A stretch of DNA of 60,512 nucleotides from Acidovorax sp. GW101-3H11 (lineage in GTDB: Bacteria > Pseudomonadota > Gammaproteobacteria > Burkholderiales > Burkholderiaceae_C). The notes under the pieces are model-generated. The model was given only the letters and a program-made list of their open reading frames with translations, was not told the origin of the DNA and did not search any database. The number at the start of each line of letters is the position of its first letter. Within the stretch, counting starts at the first letter, position 1. Positions 27,768-36,453 of the stretch are shown here, piece by piece. Location: contig NZ_LUKZ01000001.1 in the NCBI RefSeq assembly GCF_001633105.1, positions 260,987 to 321,498 on the forward strand. The letters run 5' to 3'. The translations under genes and the position numbers were made by a program.

Positions 27768-28622
27768 ATGACCTCTTCGTCTCTCCCCGCTGATCTTTAC
27801 TGCGTGATGGGCAACCCCGTGGCGCACAGCCGCTCGCCCGCCATCCACGCCCGTTTTGCCGAACTCACGGGCGAGCCCATCGCCTACGAACGCCGCCTGG
27901 TGCCCATGGACGGCTTTGCCCAGGGCGTGCGCGACTTCGTGGCCGAGGGCGGGCGTGGCTGCAATGTCACCGTGCCTTTCAAGACCGACGCGCCCGGCCT
28001 GGCCACCGCCTGCAGCGAGCGCGTGCAACTGGCTGGCGCAGCCAACACCCTGACCTTCCGCGCCGACGGCAGCATCTACGCCGACAACACCGACGGCCTG
28101 GGCCTGGTGGCCGACATCACCCACAACGCGGGCGTGCCGCTGGCCGGGCGCGACGTGCTGCTGGTGGGGGCGGGCGGCGCCGCTGCGGGCGTGCTGGGCC
28201 CGCTGCTGCTGGCGGGGGCGCGCCACATCACCGTGGCCAACCGCACACTGGCCAAGGCGCAGGCGCTGGTGGAATCTCATCGCCCACTCGCTTTGCTACA
28301 AAAAGCAGAGCTAGAAGCGCTAGAACCAAGCGCGGTAACGGCCAATTTCGATGTAATCATCAACGCCACCGCCAGCAGCCTGGCCGGTGCCGGGGTGCCC
28401 GTGCCTGCCAGCGTGCTGCGCCCGGGGGCCCTGGCCTACGACATGATGTACGGCCCCGCCGCCCAGGAGTTTCTGGACTGGGCCCGCAGCCACGGCGCGG
28501 TGCCCCGCGATGGCCTGGGCATGCTGGTGGAACAGGCCGCCGAGGCCTTCTTGCTGTGGCGCGGCGTGCGCCCGCCCTCGGCCCAGGTGCTGCACGAGAT
28601 GCAGCCATCCGCCACCGCCTGA
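27768..28622 (+). CDS. aroE: Shikimate dehydrogenase
   Basis: NADPH-dependent reduction of 3-dehydroshikimate. The 284-residue length fits. Visible motifs are MGNPVAHSRSPAIHARFA (shikimate binding), NVTVPFKTDA with the catalytic lysine, and GAGGAAAGVLGPLLLAGA with NRTLAKAQAL for NADP. I chose the ATG at 27768; the frame runs on upstream through a repeat. A repeat-derived segment at 28294-28349 encodes about LLQKAELEALEPSAVTANF between the NRT motif and IINATASS. Confidence 0.95.
   Translation: MTSSSLPADLYCVMGNPVAHSRSPAIHARFAELTGEPIAYERRLVPMDGFAQGVRDFVAEGGRGCNVTVPFKTDAPGLATACSERVQLAGAANTLTFRADGSIYADNTDGLGLVADITHNAGVPLAGRDVLLVGAGGAAAGVLGPLLLAGARHITVANRTLAKAQALVESHRPLALLQKAELEALEPSAVTANFDVIINATASSLAGAGVPVPASVLRPGALAYDMMYGPAAQEFLDWARSHGAVPRDGLGMLVEQAAEAFLLWRGVRPPSAQVLHEMQPSATA
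28294..28349. repeat. Repeat-family copy inside aroE
   Basis: TGCTACAAAAAGCAGAGCTA, then GAAGCGCTAGAACCAAGCGC and CGGCCAATTTC match the order head, GCGCT..AAGCGC arm and GGCCAATTT end of the intergenic copies. It uses CTA three times and other rare codons for this genome, in frame. Confidence 0.7.
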
Positions 28623-28640
28623 GCCCCCGGGGACGCCACC

Positions 28641-29375
28641 ATGAAAGCCGTGCTGCGCTGGCTGGGACTGCTGGTGATCGCCCTCGTGGCGCTGCAGCTG
28701 TTCTTTGTGCTGCGCATTGCCGCCATGGTGGCCATCAACCCCGAATCCACCACCTTCCAGCGCTCCGAAGCCTGGACACTGCTCGCCACCAAAGGCCATG
28801 CGCCCTGGCGCCAGCAATGGGTGCCGTACGCTGACATCTCGGACCACCTCAAGCGCGCGGTGATCGCCTCGGAAGACGATGGTTTTGTGAACCACGACGG
28901 CGTGGACTGGAACGCCATCGAAAAAGCCTGGGAGCGCAACGCCAAGGCCGAAGCCCAGGCCAGCAAGGCGCAGGCCCGTGCCCCAGAGCGCCCGGTGCGT
29001 GCCCCCAAGATCCGGGGCGGCTCCACCATCACCCAGCAGCTGGCCAAGAACCTGCTGCTGTCGGGCGAACGCACGCTGCTGCGCAAGGGGCAGGAGTTTG
29101 TGCTGACACTGGCGCTGGAGCAGTTGCTCTCCAAGCAGCGCATCCTGGAGATCTACCTCAACAACGTGGAATGGGGCGAAGGCGTGTTCGGCGCCGAGGC
29201 GGCCGCGCAGCACTACTTTCGCAAAAGCGCCAGCCGCCTGAGCACCGCCGAAGCCGCGCGCCTCGCGGTAATGCTGCCCGCACCCAAGCGGTTTGAGAAA
29301 ACGCCCGGGTCGGCCTACCTGGCGGGGCGCACGCGCACGATCCTGGGACGCATGGGCGGAGCGGAACTACCTTGA
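28641..29375 (+). CDS. mtgA: Monofunctional biosynthetic peptidoglycan transglycosylase
   Basis: GT51 enzyme that polymerises lipid II glycan chains. The 244-residue protein has one N-terminal membrane helix (about 5-30), the catalytic EDxxFxxHxG motif as SEDDGFVNHDGVDW with E78, and RGGSTITQQLAKNLLLS. An Ala/Lys-rich insert (about 95-118, KAEAQASKAQA) is longer than in E. coli MtgA. It lies 18 bp after aroE, a common betaproteobacterial pairing. Confidence 0.96.
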   Translation: MKAVLRWLGLLVIALVALQLFFVLRIAAMVAINPESTTFQRSEAWTLLATKGHAPWRQQWVPYADISDHLKRAVIASEDDGFVNHDGVDWNAIEKAWERNAKAEAQASKAQARAPERPVRAPKIRGGSTITQQLAKNLLLSGERTLLRKGQEFVLTLALEQLLSKQRILEIYLNNVEWGEGVFGAEAAAQHYFRKSASRLSTAEAARLAVMLPAPKRFEKTPGSAYLAGRTRTILGRMGGAELP

Positions 29376-29704
29376 TGAAACTCACGCAAACCGAGCGGTG
29401 GCTGGGTGGTGCGAATATCACCTTGGTCGTGGTCTTTAGCACCTGGAGCTTCGGGGTAGCGTATGGCGTGATTCCGATTTCAGCGTGCTGTAGCGCCCCG
29501 GGCTACATAGAGGCCGCACTGGCAACGCTGAACTTCCCCTCGTGGATCCTTGCATCTCTGGCCGCGAAAGCTCTATTCGGCCAAGACTTCACCGCATTCG
29601 TTTCCCTCAAACAGCTGCTGTGGATCGCTCTCTGTTTTCCACAATGGTTTGCCTACATCTCCATATATCGGTTGTTCTGGAACCGGCAACGTCCCCGCCC
29701 ATAG
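29375..29704 (+). CDS. Small hypothetical membrane protein
   Basis: A 109-residue protein with three likely membrane segments (about 15-35, 50-65, 75-98) and a basic C-terminus. I do not recognise it. Its ATG overlaps the mtgA stop (TGATG). The base composition is visibly less GC-rich than the flanking genes and codon use differs, suggesting acquisition or relaxed selection. Confidence 0.6.
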   Translation: MKLTQTERWLGGANITLVVVFSTWSFGVAYGVIPISACCSAPGYIEAALATLNFPSWILASLAAKALFGQDFTAFVSLKQLLWIALCFPQWFAYISIYRLFWNRQRPRP

Positions 29705-29752
29705 GAAGCTTTGGAGCGGGCTTGGGGTGCGAACTCCCATGAATTGAAACGT

Positions 29753-31174
29753 CTATCCCCTTCGTTCCAGCATCAGCGTTACTTGCGCTTCCGGCCGCAG
29801 CGTCACCTGCAACCGGGGCGCCCCCACGGCTGTGCCCTCCGGCAACCGCACCGTATAGCGCTGCAGCAACATCGCCGCCAGCAGCGTCATCTCCAGCATC
29901 GCAAAGTGCTGGCCAATGCACACGCGCGGCCCCAGGCCGAAGGGAATCCACACGCCCCGGGGGATGGGCGGCGCGCCGTCCAGAAACCGCTCTGGCGCAA
30001 AACGGTCCGGCTCGGCGAACCAGCGTGCATCGCGGTGCAGCACCCAGGGGGTGATGCGCAGCATGGCGCCCTGGGGCACCGGCACCCCGCCCAGCGTGAT
30101 GGGCGCGGTAGTGCGGCGGCTCATCAGCGCGGCGATCGGGGGGTACAGGCGCAGCGCTTCCTTCAGCGTGGCGCCCAGCCAGGGCAGCTGGGCCAGATGT
30201 TCGGGGCCGGGGGTGCCGCCCTGCAGCACGGCATCGACCTCGGCCTGCGCGCGCTGCGCGGCCTCGGGGTGCTGGGCCATGAGCAGGGTCCACCACAGCA
30301 GCGTGGTGGCGCTGGTTTCATGCCCCGCCTGGAAGCTGACGATGCACTGGTCAAACACCTCCTGCGCCGACAAGGCCTCGCCGGTTTGCTCGTCGCGCAG
30401 GGCCAGCAGCATGTGCAGCAGGTCTGAGCGCGCCGGGGCACCGGGGGCGGCCACCTCGGCCTGACGTGCTTGGATGTGGCGCCAGACCAGCCCCTTCAAC
30501 GACCGGATCGCGCGCCGCTTGGCCGCCTTGCCGGGCAGGGGCAGCCAGTCGGGCAGCGTGAAGGGCATGAACATCTCCCGGTAGGCCGTGGCCCCCAGCG
30601 TCTGCGTGGCCCAAGCGGCTTCGCGCGCATCAGCCTGCGCCGAGGTGCTGAACAGCGTGCGCAGGATCACGTCCATGGCCACATCGGTCCAGAGCGCATC
30701 CACGGCCACCTGGGCACCGGGCTGGCCCGGGGGCACGGCGGCGTCGAGCGCGCTGCGGGCGGCATCGGTCATCAGCTGCGCATAGCCCGCCACCCGCTTG
30801 GGGCTGAAGGCGGGCATCAGCATGCGGCGCTGGCGCTGCCAGGTGTCGCCTTCGGTCACCAGCACGCTCTGGCCAAACACTTCTTCGAACACGGCGATGC
30901 CCCGCTCCCAGCGGATGAGCTGGTCGGCATGGGTGATGAGCGCTTCACGCACCAGGTCGGGGTGCATCAGGTCCCACGCGTCTTCGTAGCCCAGGCGCAT
31001 GCGGGTGAGGTCGCCATGCTCGCGCTGCAACTGGGTCACAAAACCCAAGTAGTCGGCGCGCATGGCACGCAGCAACGGCAAGCCCCACCAGCGGCTGCGC
31101 GGGCCGCCGGGTGTGGCTGGCGTGGGGTGGAGGGTGGGGGAGGAGGCCAAAGCAGTGGTGGTGGACGGGTTCAT
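29753..31174 (-). CDS. Cytochrome P450
   Basis: A 473-residue haem monooxygenase. The I-helix oxygen-binding motif is AGHETSATTL, the K-helix ExxR is LKEALRLYPP, and the haem-thiolate loop is PFGLGPRVCIGQHFA with C419 as ligand. No ferredoxin or reductase gene is adjacent. The family assignment and substrate cannot be given; overall it resembles the bacterial P450s with hydrophobic substrates. The ATG at 31174 or the one nine bases upstream could be the start. It is divergent from an AraC-type regulator, which may control it. Confidence 0.93.
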   Translation of the reverse strand: MNPSTTTALASSPTLHPTPATPGGPRSRWWGLPLLRAMRADYLGFVTQLQREHGDLTRMRLGYEDAWDLMHPDLVREALITHADQLIRWERGIAVFEEVFGQSVLVTEGDTWQRQRRMLMPAFSPKRVAGYAQLMTDAARSALDAAVPPGQPGAQVAVDALWTDVAMDVILRTLFSTSAQADAREAAWATQTLGATAYREMFMPFTLPDWLPLPGKAAKRRAIRSLKGLVWRHIQARQAEVAAPGAPARSDLLHMLLALRDEQTGEALSAQEVFDQCIVSFQAGHETSATTLLWWTLLMAQHPEAAQRAQAEVDAVLQGGTPGPEHLAQLPWLGATLKEALRLYPPIAALMSRRTTAPITLGGVPVPQGAMLRITPWVLHRDARWFAEPDRFAPERFLDGAPPIPRGVWIPFGLGPRVCIGQHFAMLEMTLLAAMLLQRYTVRLPEGTAVGAPRLQVTLRPEAQVTLMLERRG

Positions 31175-31250
31175 GCCCCGCATGCTGCAGCGCAGCAGCA
31201 CGTCGGTATTGAACGATTGCGACAGGGCCTGTCGCCTACACTCGCGCCCC

Positions 31251-32162
31251 ATGGCAAGCTTGGCCCCACCCTCCCCCCGGCACCCCGCCGGGCTGATCCC
31301 CTCGGGCGAGTTGTGGCTGCCGCGCGCCAGCCTCACGGCCTGCCTGCGCGCTGCCATGGCGCGCAGCACGGTGGGATACACGCTCAGCGATGCGCAGCGC
31401 ATCAACCGCTTTCCGGCATCCCCCTTGTGCAGCCTGAGCTGGTGGTTTGAAGGCCGCAGCGAGGCCCTGGTGGCCGAGCGCCCCGACACCATGCCCACGC
31501 AGCACAGCCCGCGCGAGGCCTACCCCGGCCGCTGGGTGCTGGCGGGCCCGCAGACCCGCCCCACCTCCAGCTTCTGCGCCGGGCCCACGCACGCCATGAT
31601 GGTGATGTTCATGCCCGACGCGCTGCACCAGCTCACCGGCGTGGACCCGGGCGCCCTGACCGACCGCATGGTGGACGCGCAATCGCTGCTACCACCCGAC
31701 TGGCTGGCGCTGTGCGAAACGGTGCAGAACCTGCCCGACAACGCGGCCCGCCTGCAGTGCCTGGAAGAGTTTCTGGAGCCCCGCTGGCAGGCCTGCCGCC
31801 CCGCCCAGGCGCTGCAGACGCAGCGCTACGGCGACTGGGTCGCGCACCTGGCGCAGCGCGCCGCCCTGTCCGCCTCCGGCCGCAGCCTGCGCCAGCTGGA
31901 GCGGCGCATCAAGCGCTGGGCCGGGCTGCCCCTGCGCGAACTGCGCGGCTTTGGCAAGGCCGAGCAGGCGTTCTTCGACACCATCGCGGCCGATGCTGCG
32001 CAGGGCAGCGTCAAATGGGCCGATGTGGCCGCAGGCGCGGGGTTTTCGGACCAGTCACACCTGTGCCGCGTCACGCGGCGCATCACGGGCTATGCGCCGC
32101 AGGCACTGTACGACGGCATCTACGGCGACGAGGCTTTCTGGGCGTACCGCATCTGGGTGTAG
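31251..32162 (+). CDS. AraC-family transcriptional regulator
   Basis: A 303-residue regulator. The C-terminal double helix-turn-helix (about 205-295) includes SLRQLERRIKRWAGLPLRELRG and VAAGAGFSDQSHLCRVTRRITGYAP. The N-terminal part is an unassigned sensor domain with a WFEGRSEALVAERP-like segment. It shares a 76-bp intergenic region with the divergent P450 gene, the usual place for an operator acting on both. Confidence 0.88.
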   Translation: MASLAPPSPRHPAGLIPSGELWLPRASLTACLRAAMARSTVGYTLSDAQRINRFPASPLCSLSWWFEGRSEALVAERPDTMPTQHSPREAYPGRWVLAGPQTRPTSSFCAGPTHAMMVMFMPDALHQLTGVDPGALTDRMVDAQSLLPPDWLALCETVQNLPDNAARLQCLEEFLEPRWQACRPAQALQTQRYGDWVAHLAQRAALSASGRSLRQLERRIKRWAGLPLRELRGFGKAEQAFFDTIAADAAQGSVKWADVAAGAGFSDQSHLCRVTRRITGYAPQALYDGIYGDEAFWAYRIWV

Positions 32163-32238
32163 GCGGGCGCTGCGGCACTGCAGCTGCCCACCACGACGCC
32201 GGGCGGCGCAGGCCATACCGCCCCGTATGATCCGCCCC

Positions 32239-33012
32239 ATGCTTGCCAAGTTGATGAGTTTTATCCTGCTGGGGATCGTGCGGTTTCTGACCGGCTCCCA
32301 GGCCCGCTGGTATGGCTGCCCGCCCAAGGCCGAGCAGCGCATCTATTTCGCCAACCACCAGAGCCACGCCGACATGGTGCTGATCTGGGCCGCGCTGCCC
32401 GAGGAGCTGCGCAGCATCACACGCCCGATCGCGGCCAAGGACTACTGGACCAAGACGCCGTTTCGGCAGTGGATCACCACCGCCGTGTTCAACGCCGTGT
32501 ATGTGGACCGCCAAGCCACGCCCGCGCGCCCGCCCGCCCCTGCGGCGACAGAGCCCGTGGGCGTGATCGGCGCCATGGCCACCGCATCTGCGGACGCCGA
32601 CACCGCAACGGCGGGCGGCCCCGACCCCTCGCCCGACACGCCACCGCGCACCCCGACGCCCGAGGAACTGCGCGCCGCCCTGCCCGAATCCGACCCACTG
32701 GCACCGTTGGTGCGGGCGTTGGCCAGCGGCGACTCCATCGTGATCTTCCCCGAGGGCACGCGCGGCCATGGCGACGAGCCGCAGTCCTTCAAATCCGGCC
32801 TGTTCAAGCTGGCGCAGATGTTCCCGCAGGTGGTGCTGGTGCCCGCCTGGATCAACAACGTGCAGCGCGTGATGCCCAAGGGCGAAGTGGTGCCGGTGCC
32901 CATCCTGTGCTCAGTGACGTTTGGCGCGCCGATCCAGCTGGAAGCGGGTGAAGAACGCCGCCCCTTCCTTGATCGCGCACGCCGCGCGGTGATTGCACTG
33001 CGGGAAATTTGA
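32239..33012 (+). CDS. PlsC-type 1-acyl-glycerophosphate acyltransferase homologue
   Basis: A 257-residue acyltransferase likely to act in phospholipid synthesis. Motif I is NHQSHAD (H40, D45; HX4D) and motif III is FPEGTRG. One N-terminal membrane segment (about 5-17) is present. A low-complexity Ala/Pro/Thr insert (about 92-145) splits the domain. An in-frame ATG at 32227 is an alternative start. The next gene is CdsA-like, so the pair would make and activate phosphatidate. Confidence 0.85.
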   Translation: MLAKLMSFILLGIVRFLTGSQARWYGCPPKAEQRIYFANHQSHADMVLIWAALPEELRSITRPIAAKDYWTKTPFRQWITTAVFNAVYVDRQATPARPPAPAATEPVGVIGAMATASADADTATAGGPDPSPDTPPRTPTPEELRAALPESDPLAPLVRALASGDSIVIFPEGTRGHGDEPQSFKSGLFKLAQMFPQVVLVPAWINNVQRVMPKGEVVPVPILCSVTFGAPIQLEAGEERRPFLDRARRAVIALREI

Positions 33013-33016
33013 ATAT

Positions 33017-33090
33017 GACCCCCACGCTCATCGCTTCGCGTATCGCTGCCCCCCAAGGGGGCGCGTCATTGCCTTCGGGCGGCCGGGCGG
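33017..33090. repeat. GC-rich intergenic repeat (second family), acyltransferase/CdsA-like gap
   Basis: CCCCCACGCTCATCGCTTCGC, then GCTGCCCCCCAAGGGGGCG and GGGCGGCCGGGCGG. It fills almost the whole gap and matches the layout of 27647-27724 in the same orientation. Confidence 0.65.
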
Positions 33091-33097
33091 CAACGAC

Positions 33098-34090
33098 ATG
33101 AACAACTTCCTTCGCAACCTCACCACCACCCAGCAGATCGGCGCCCTCTTCATCGCCGTGTTCGGCATCCTGTCCATCGTCACCGTGTGGGCCTTTGTGC
33201 GCAATCTGCGCGAGCATGCGAGTGACGACCCCGAGTCCGAAGCCCGCATGCTGGAGGCCAAACGCTTCTGGGGCCTGCTCAAGACCTCGTGGATGATGGC
33301 CACCGTGTTCTGGGTGGGCTGGGTGCTGGGCGACACCGTGGCCACCGTGCTGTTTGCCATCGTGGGCTTTTTTGCGCTGCGCGAGTTCATCACCCTCTCG
33401 CCCACGCGGCGCGGCGACCACCGCAGCCTGGTGCTGGCGTTCTTCGTGGTGCTGCCGCTGCAGTTCTGGATCGTGGGCAGCAAGATGTTCGACCTGTTCA
33501 CGGTGTTCATCCCGGTCTATGTGTTTCTGGCGCTGCCGGTGGTGAGTGCGCTGGCCAACGACCCACAGCGGTTTCTGGAGCGCAACGCCAAGCTGCAGTG
33601 GGGCATCATGGTCTGCGTGTATGGCATGAGCCATGTGCCCGCGCTGCTGCTGCTCGACTTCCCGGGCTACCGCGACAAGGGCGCGTTCCTGGTGTTCTTC
33701 CTCGTCTTTGTGGTGCAGACCTGCATGGTGGTGCAACACCTGCTGGGGCGGCGCTTTCCGCACACCCCCGTGGCGCCGCAAGTAAGCCAGAGCTTCCAGT
33801 GGGCCAGCTGGCTCGCCGGTGTGGCGGCCGGTGGTGTGGCGGGCGGGCTGCTCACCTTCATCACCCCGTTCAAACCCGGCCAGGCGCTGGGCATGGCGCT
33901 GCTGGCCTGCGTGGCAGGCAGCCTGGGGCATCTGGTGATGAAGGCACTGAAGCGAGACCGGGGCATCACGAGCTGGGGCATGCAGGGCATGTCCGTCACC
34001 GGTGCCGGTGGCCTGCTCGACCGGGTGGACGCATTGTGTTTTGCAGCCCCCGTGTTCTTCCACTCGGTGCGCTGGTACTTCGGACTTTGA
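33098..34090 (+). CDS. CdsA/YnbB-like phosphatidate cytidylyltransferase
   Basis: A 330-residue polytopic inner-membrane protein with about eight hydrophobic segments. The C-terminal signature region reads KRDRGITSWGMQGMSVTGAG, then GLLDRVDAL, where classical CdsA has a KD...HGG..DR.D pattern; the DRVD end is kept but the HGG is GAG. It is therefore closer to the YnbB-type branch. It probably makes CDP-diacylglycerol from phosphatidate and CTP, and follows a PlsC-like gene. Confidence 0.82.
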   Translation: MNNFLRNLTTTQQIGALFIAVFGILSIVTVWAFVRNLREHASDDPESEARMLEAKRFWGLLKTSWMMATVFWVGWVLGDTVATVLFAIVGFFALREFITLSPTRRGDHRSLVLAFFVVLPLQFWIVGSKMFDLFTVFIPVYVFLALPVVSALANDPQRFLERNAKLQWGIMVCVYGMSHVPALLLLDFPGYRDKGAFLVFFLVFVVQTCMVVQHLLGRRFPHTPVAPQVSQSFQWASWLAGVAAGGVAGGLLTFITPFKPGQALGMALLACVAGSLGHLVMKALKRDRGITSWGMQGMSVTGAGGLLDRVDALCFAAPVFFHSVRWYFGL

Positions 34091-34091
34091 G

Positions 34092-34149
34092 CAAAAATGG
34101 CCGTCTGCGCTCGACCACATTGCCCATATAGCTATTGAATTTATAGCAA
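34092..34149 (-). repeat. TGCTAT...ATAGC family repeat filling the gap before ruvC
   Basis: Reverse-oriented copy: GCAAAAATGGCCGTCTGCGC, arm, then ATATAGCTATTGAATTTATAGC. It occupies all of the sequence between the CdsA-like stop (34090) and the ruvC ATG (34150). Confidence 0.85.
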
Positions 34150-34698
34150 ATGCGTATCCTTGGCATTGACCCCGGCCTGCAGACCACTGGCTTTGGCGTG
34201 GTGGACGTTGACGGCCACAAGCTCAGCTATGTGGCCAGCGGCACCATCCGCACCACCACGCTGGCACTGGGCGACCTGCCCGGGCGCCTGAAGATTTTGT
34301 TCGACGGCATCACCGAGGTCGCAGCCCGCTACAAGCCCGATGTGGCCTCGGTCGAAATCGTGTTCGTCAACGTCAACCCCCAGTCCACCCTGCTGCTGGG
34401 CCAGGCGCGCGGCGCCGCCATCACCGCCCTGGTGGCCAGCAACCTGCCCGTGGCCGAATACACCGCGCTGCAGATGAAAAAAGCCGTGGTCGGCCACGGC
34501 CGCGCCGCCAAAAGCCAGGTGCAAGAGATGGTGCGGCGGCTGCTGCAGCTACCGGGCCTGCCGGGCACCGACGCGGCCGACGGCCTGGGCATGGCCATCA
34601 CGCATGCACACGCCGGTGCGGCCATGGGGCGGCTGAGCGAGGCGGCCACGCTGAACCGGCGGCAGCATGCGATGTACAAGGGGGGGCGGAGCTACTGA
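34150..34698 (+). CDS. ruvC: Holliday junction resolvase RuvC
   Basis: Endonuclease that resolves Holliday junctions with RuvAB. The 182-residue length fits. The catalytic carboxylates are visible: D7 in [13 protein letters not shown]69 in [10 protein letters not shown], and the paired aspartates in [16 protein letters not shown]. There is no Shine-Dalgarno sequence because the repeat runs up to the ATG. ruvAB is not adjacent. Confidence 0.96.
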   Translation: MRILGIDPGLQTTGFGVVDVDGHKLSYVASGTIRTTTLALGDLPGRLKILFDGITEVAARYKPDVASVEIVFVNVNPQSTLLLGQARGAAITALVASNLPVAEYTALQMKKAVVGHGRAAKSQVQEMVRRLLQLPGLPGTDAADGLGMAITHAHAGAAMGRLSEAATLNRRQHAMYKGGRSY

Positions 34699-34734
34699 CC
34701 GCCAGGGGGCTGGCCATGCCCCACCACAATTACA

Positions 34735-35220
34735 TCAGCGCCCCAGCCCGCGCTTGAGTTCCTTGAGCAACAACAGTACCTGGTTGGAGGCATGGCGGCA
34801 GCTGCTGTTGAGCAATTGCACCGCCTTTTGCTGCTCGCCCGACTGAAACAGCGTGACCACATCAGCGGCCTGCTGGTGGAAGTATTTGTGGCGGGCCACC
34901 AGCATCTCGAACGCCGGGTAGTGGCCGAGCCGCACACGCCCGGTGCCATACAGCCAGCGGCCCAGGTCGCAGCGGTCGTCGTGGCAGATGCGTTCGGGCC
35001 GCATGACCTCGTCCGAGCGGCCGTTGACCATGTCCTGCAGCTGCAGGCGCCAGCGCTCGTGGCTGGCAATGGCGGCATCGATGTCGATTTCGGTCATGAG
35101 GGTGGCCGCGTATTCCGCGTCCAGCACCAGCTCGCTGCCGTTGTCCTCCATGGCCCAGGTGGTGTCGGGGCTGGTCGGATCCTGCTCCTTGATCTTGAAC
35201 AAACGGCTGAAAAAACCCAT
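34735..35220 (-). CDS. Stand-alone CZB (chemoreceptor zinc-binding) domain protein
   Basis: A 161-residue soluble protein. The CZB pattern of three histidines and one cysteine is H54, C84, H111 and H115 (CDLGRWLYG and ARHKYFHQQ). In chemoreceptors and diguanylate cyclases this domain senses zinc or hypochlorous acid through the cysteine. Here it stands alone. AAAAGGG at 6 nt fixes the ATG at 35220 rather than the one at 35226. No signalling partner is adjacent. Confidence 0.85.
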   Translation of the reverse strand: MGFFSRLFKIKEQDPTSPDTTWAMEDNGSELVLDAEYAATLMTEIDIDAAIASHERWRLQLQDMVNGRSDEVMRPERICHDDRCDLGRWLYGTGRVRLGHYPAFEMLVARHKYFHQQAADVVTLFQSGEQQKAVQLLNSSCRHASNQVLLLLKELKRGLGR

Positions 35221-35420
35221 CGTCATCCCTTTTGCGGCCACAGTCCGCGCACACCGGAACATGCCCGCGCGGAAAAGTCTTGAAACATTCTGTGGCGCCG
35301 TCGCCGTTTTGGCTACCAAAAAATGGCCCGGTCGTGAAAATCGCGCAAGGCAACCCTTCGGGCCCTGCCAGCTCTGCCCCGGCGCCAGCACAAAGGCACC
35401 AGCGGCCAGACAATGCAGCC

Positions 35421-36440
35421 ATGACTTCTACCCCCCGCCGCCCCGCCCTGTCGATGCTGGATCTGGTGGCCGTCCGCGAAGGCGGCACCGTGGCCGATGC
35501 CCTGCAGATTGCACTCTCCACCGCACAACACGCCGAGAAACTGGGTTTTGCCCGCTACTGGCTGGCCGAGCACCACAACATGGCAGGCATTGCCAGTTCG
35601 GCCACGGCCGTGCTGGTGGGCCACATTGCAGGCGGCACTTCGCGCATCCGCGTGGGCTCGGGCGGCGTGATGCTGCCCAACCATGCACCGCTGGTGGTGG
35701 CCGAGGCCTTTGGCACCCTGGCCGAGCTGTACCCGGGCCGCATCGACCTGGGCCTGGGCCGCGCGCCCGGCACCGACCCGGCCACCATGCGCGCGCTGCG
35801 CCGCAGCCGGGTAGAAACCGCCGACGACTTTCCGCAGGACGTGGCCGAACTGCAGCGCCTGCTGGCCCCCGCCGAGCCCGGCCAGCGCCTGATTGCCATG
35901 CCCGGCGCAGGTACCAACGTGCCGATCTGGCTGCTGGGCTCCAGCCTGTTCTCTGCGCAGCTCGCTGCCGAGCGCGGCCTGCCCTATGCCTTTGCCTCGC
36001 ACTTCGCGCCGCGCCTGCTGCACCAGGCGATCGACCTGTACCGCAACCTGTACCGGCCCTCCGCCACCTGGCCCCAGCCTTATGTGGCAATCGGTGTGCC
36101 ACTGATTGCGGCGCCCACCGATGAGGAAGCGGAGTTTCTGGCCAGCAGCACCTACCAGCGGGTGCTGGGCATTCTGACGGGCGACCGGCGCCGCTTGCGG
36201 CCACCCATTGAAAACTACGCGGTGCACCTGCAGCCGCAGGAGCGCGCAGCCATCAGCGACTTCCTGGCCGCCGCCGTGATCGGCGGGCCGGACACGGTGC
36301 GGGCAGGTTTAGCGCAACTCAGCGAAGCCACCGGGGCCGACGAGCTGATGCTGGTGAGTGATGTGTACGACCCGGCGCTGCGGCTGCGGTCGCTGGATAT
36401 TGCTGCGCAGGCCCACGCCAAGGCGTGGGAGCGCAGTTAA
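35421..36440 (+). CDS. LLM-class flavin-dependent oxidoreductase (luciferase-like)
   Basis: A 339-residue TIM-barrel protein of the bacterial luciferase superfamily. [33 protein letters not shown] and [14 protein letters not shown] are the typical conserved stretches. Such enzymes use FMNH2 or F420 to oxidise organic substrates; the substrate is unknown. The ATG at 35421 gives the family's usual N-terminus (LSMLDLV). Confidence 0.9.
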   Translation: MTSTPRRPALSMLDLVAVREGGTVADALQIALSTAQHAEKLGFARYWLAEHHNMAGIASSATAVLVGHIAGGTSRIRVGSGGVMLPNHAPLVVAEAFGTLAELYPGRIDLGLGRAPGTDPATMRALRRSRVETADDFPQDVAELQRLLAPAEPGQRLIAMPGAGTNVPIWLLGSSLFSAQLAAERGLPYAFASHFAPRLLHQAIDLYRNLYRPSATWPQPYVAIGVPLIAAPTDEEAEFLASSTYQRVLGILTGDRRRLRPPIENYAVHLQPQERAAISDFLAAAVIGGPDTVRAGLAQLSEATGADELMLVSDVYDPALRLRSLDIAAQAHAKAWERS

Positions 36441-36453
36441 AGACCTCAAAGAC

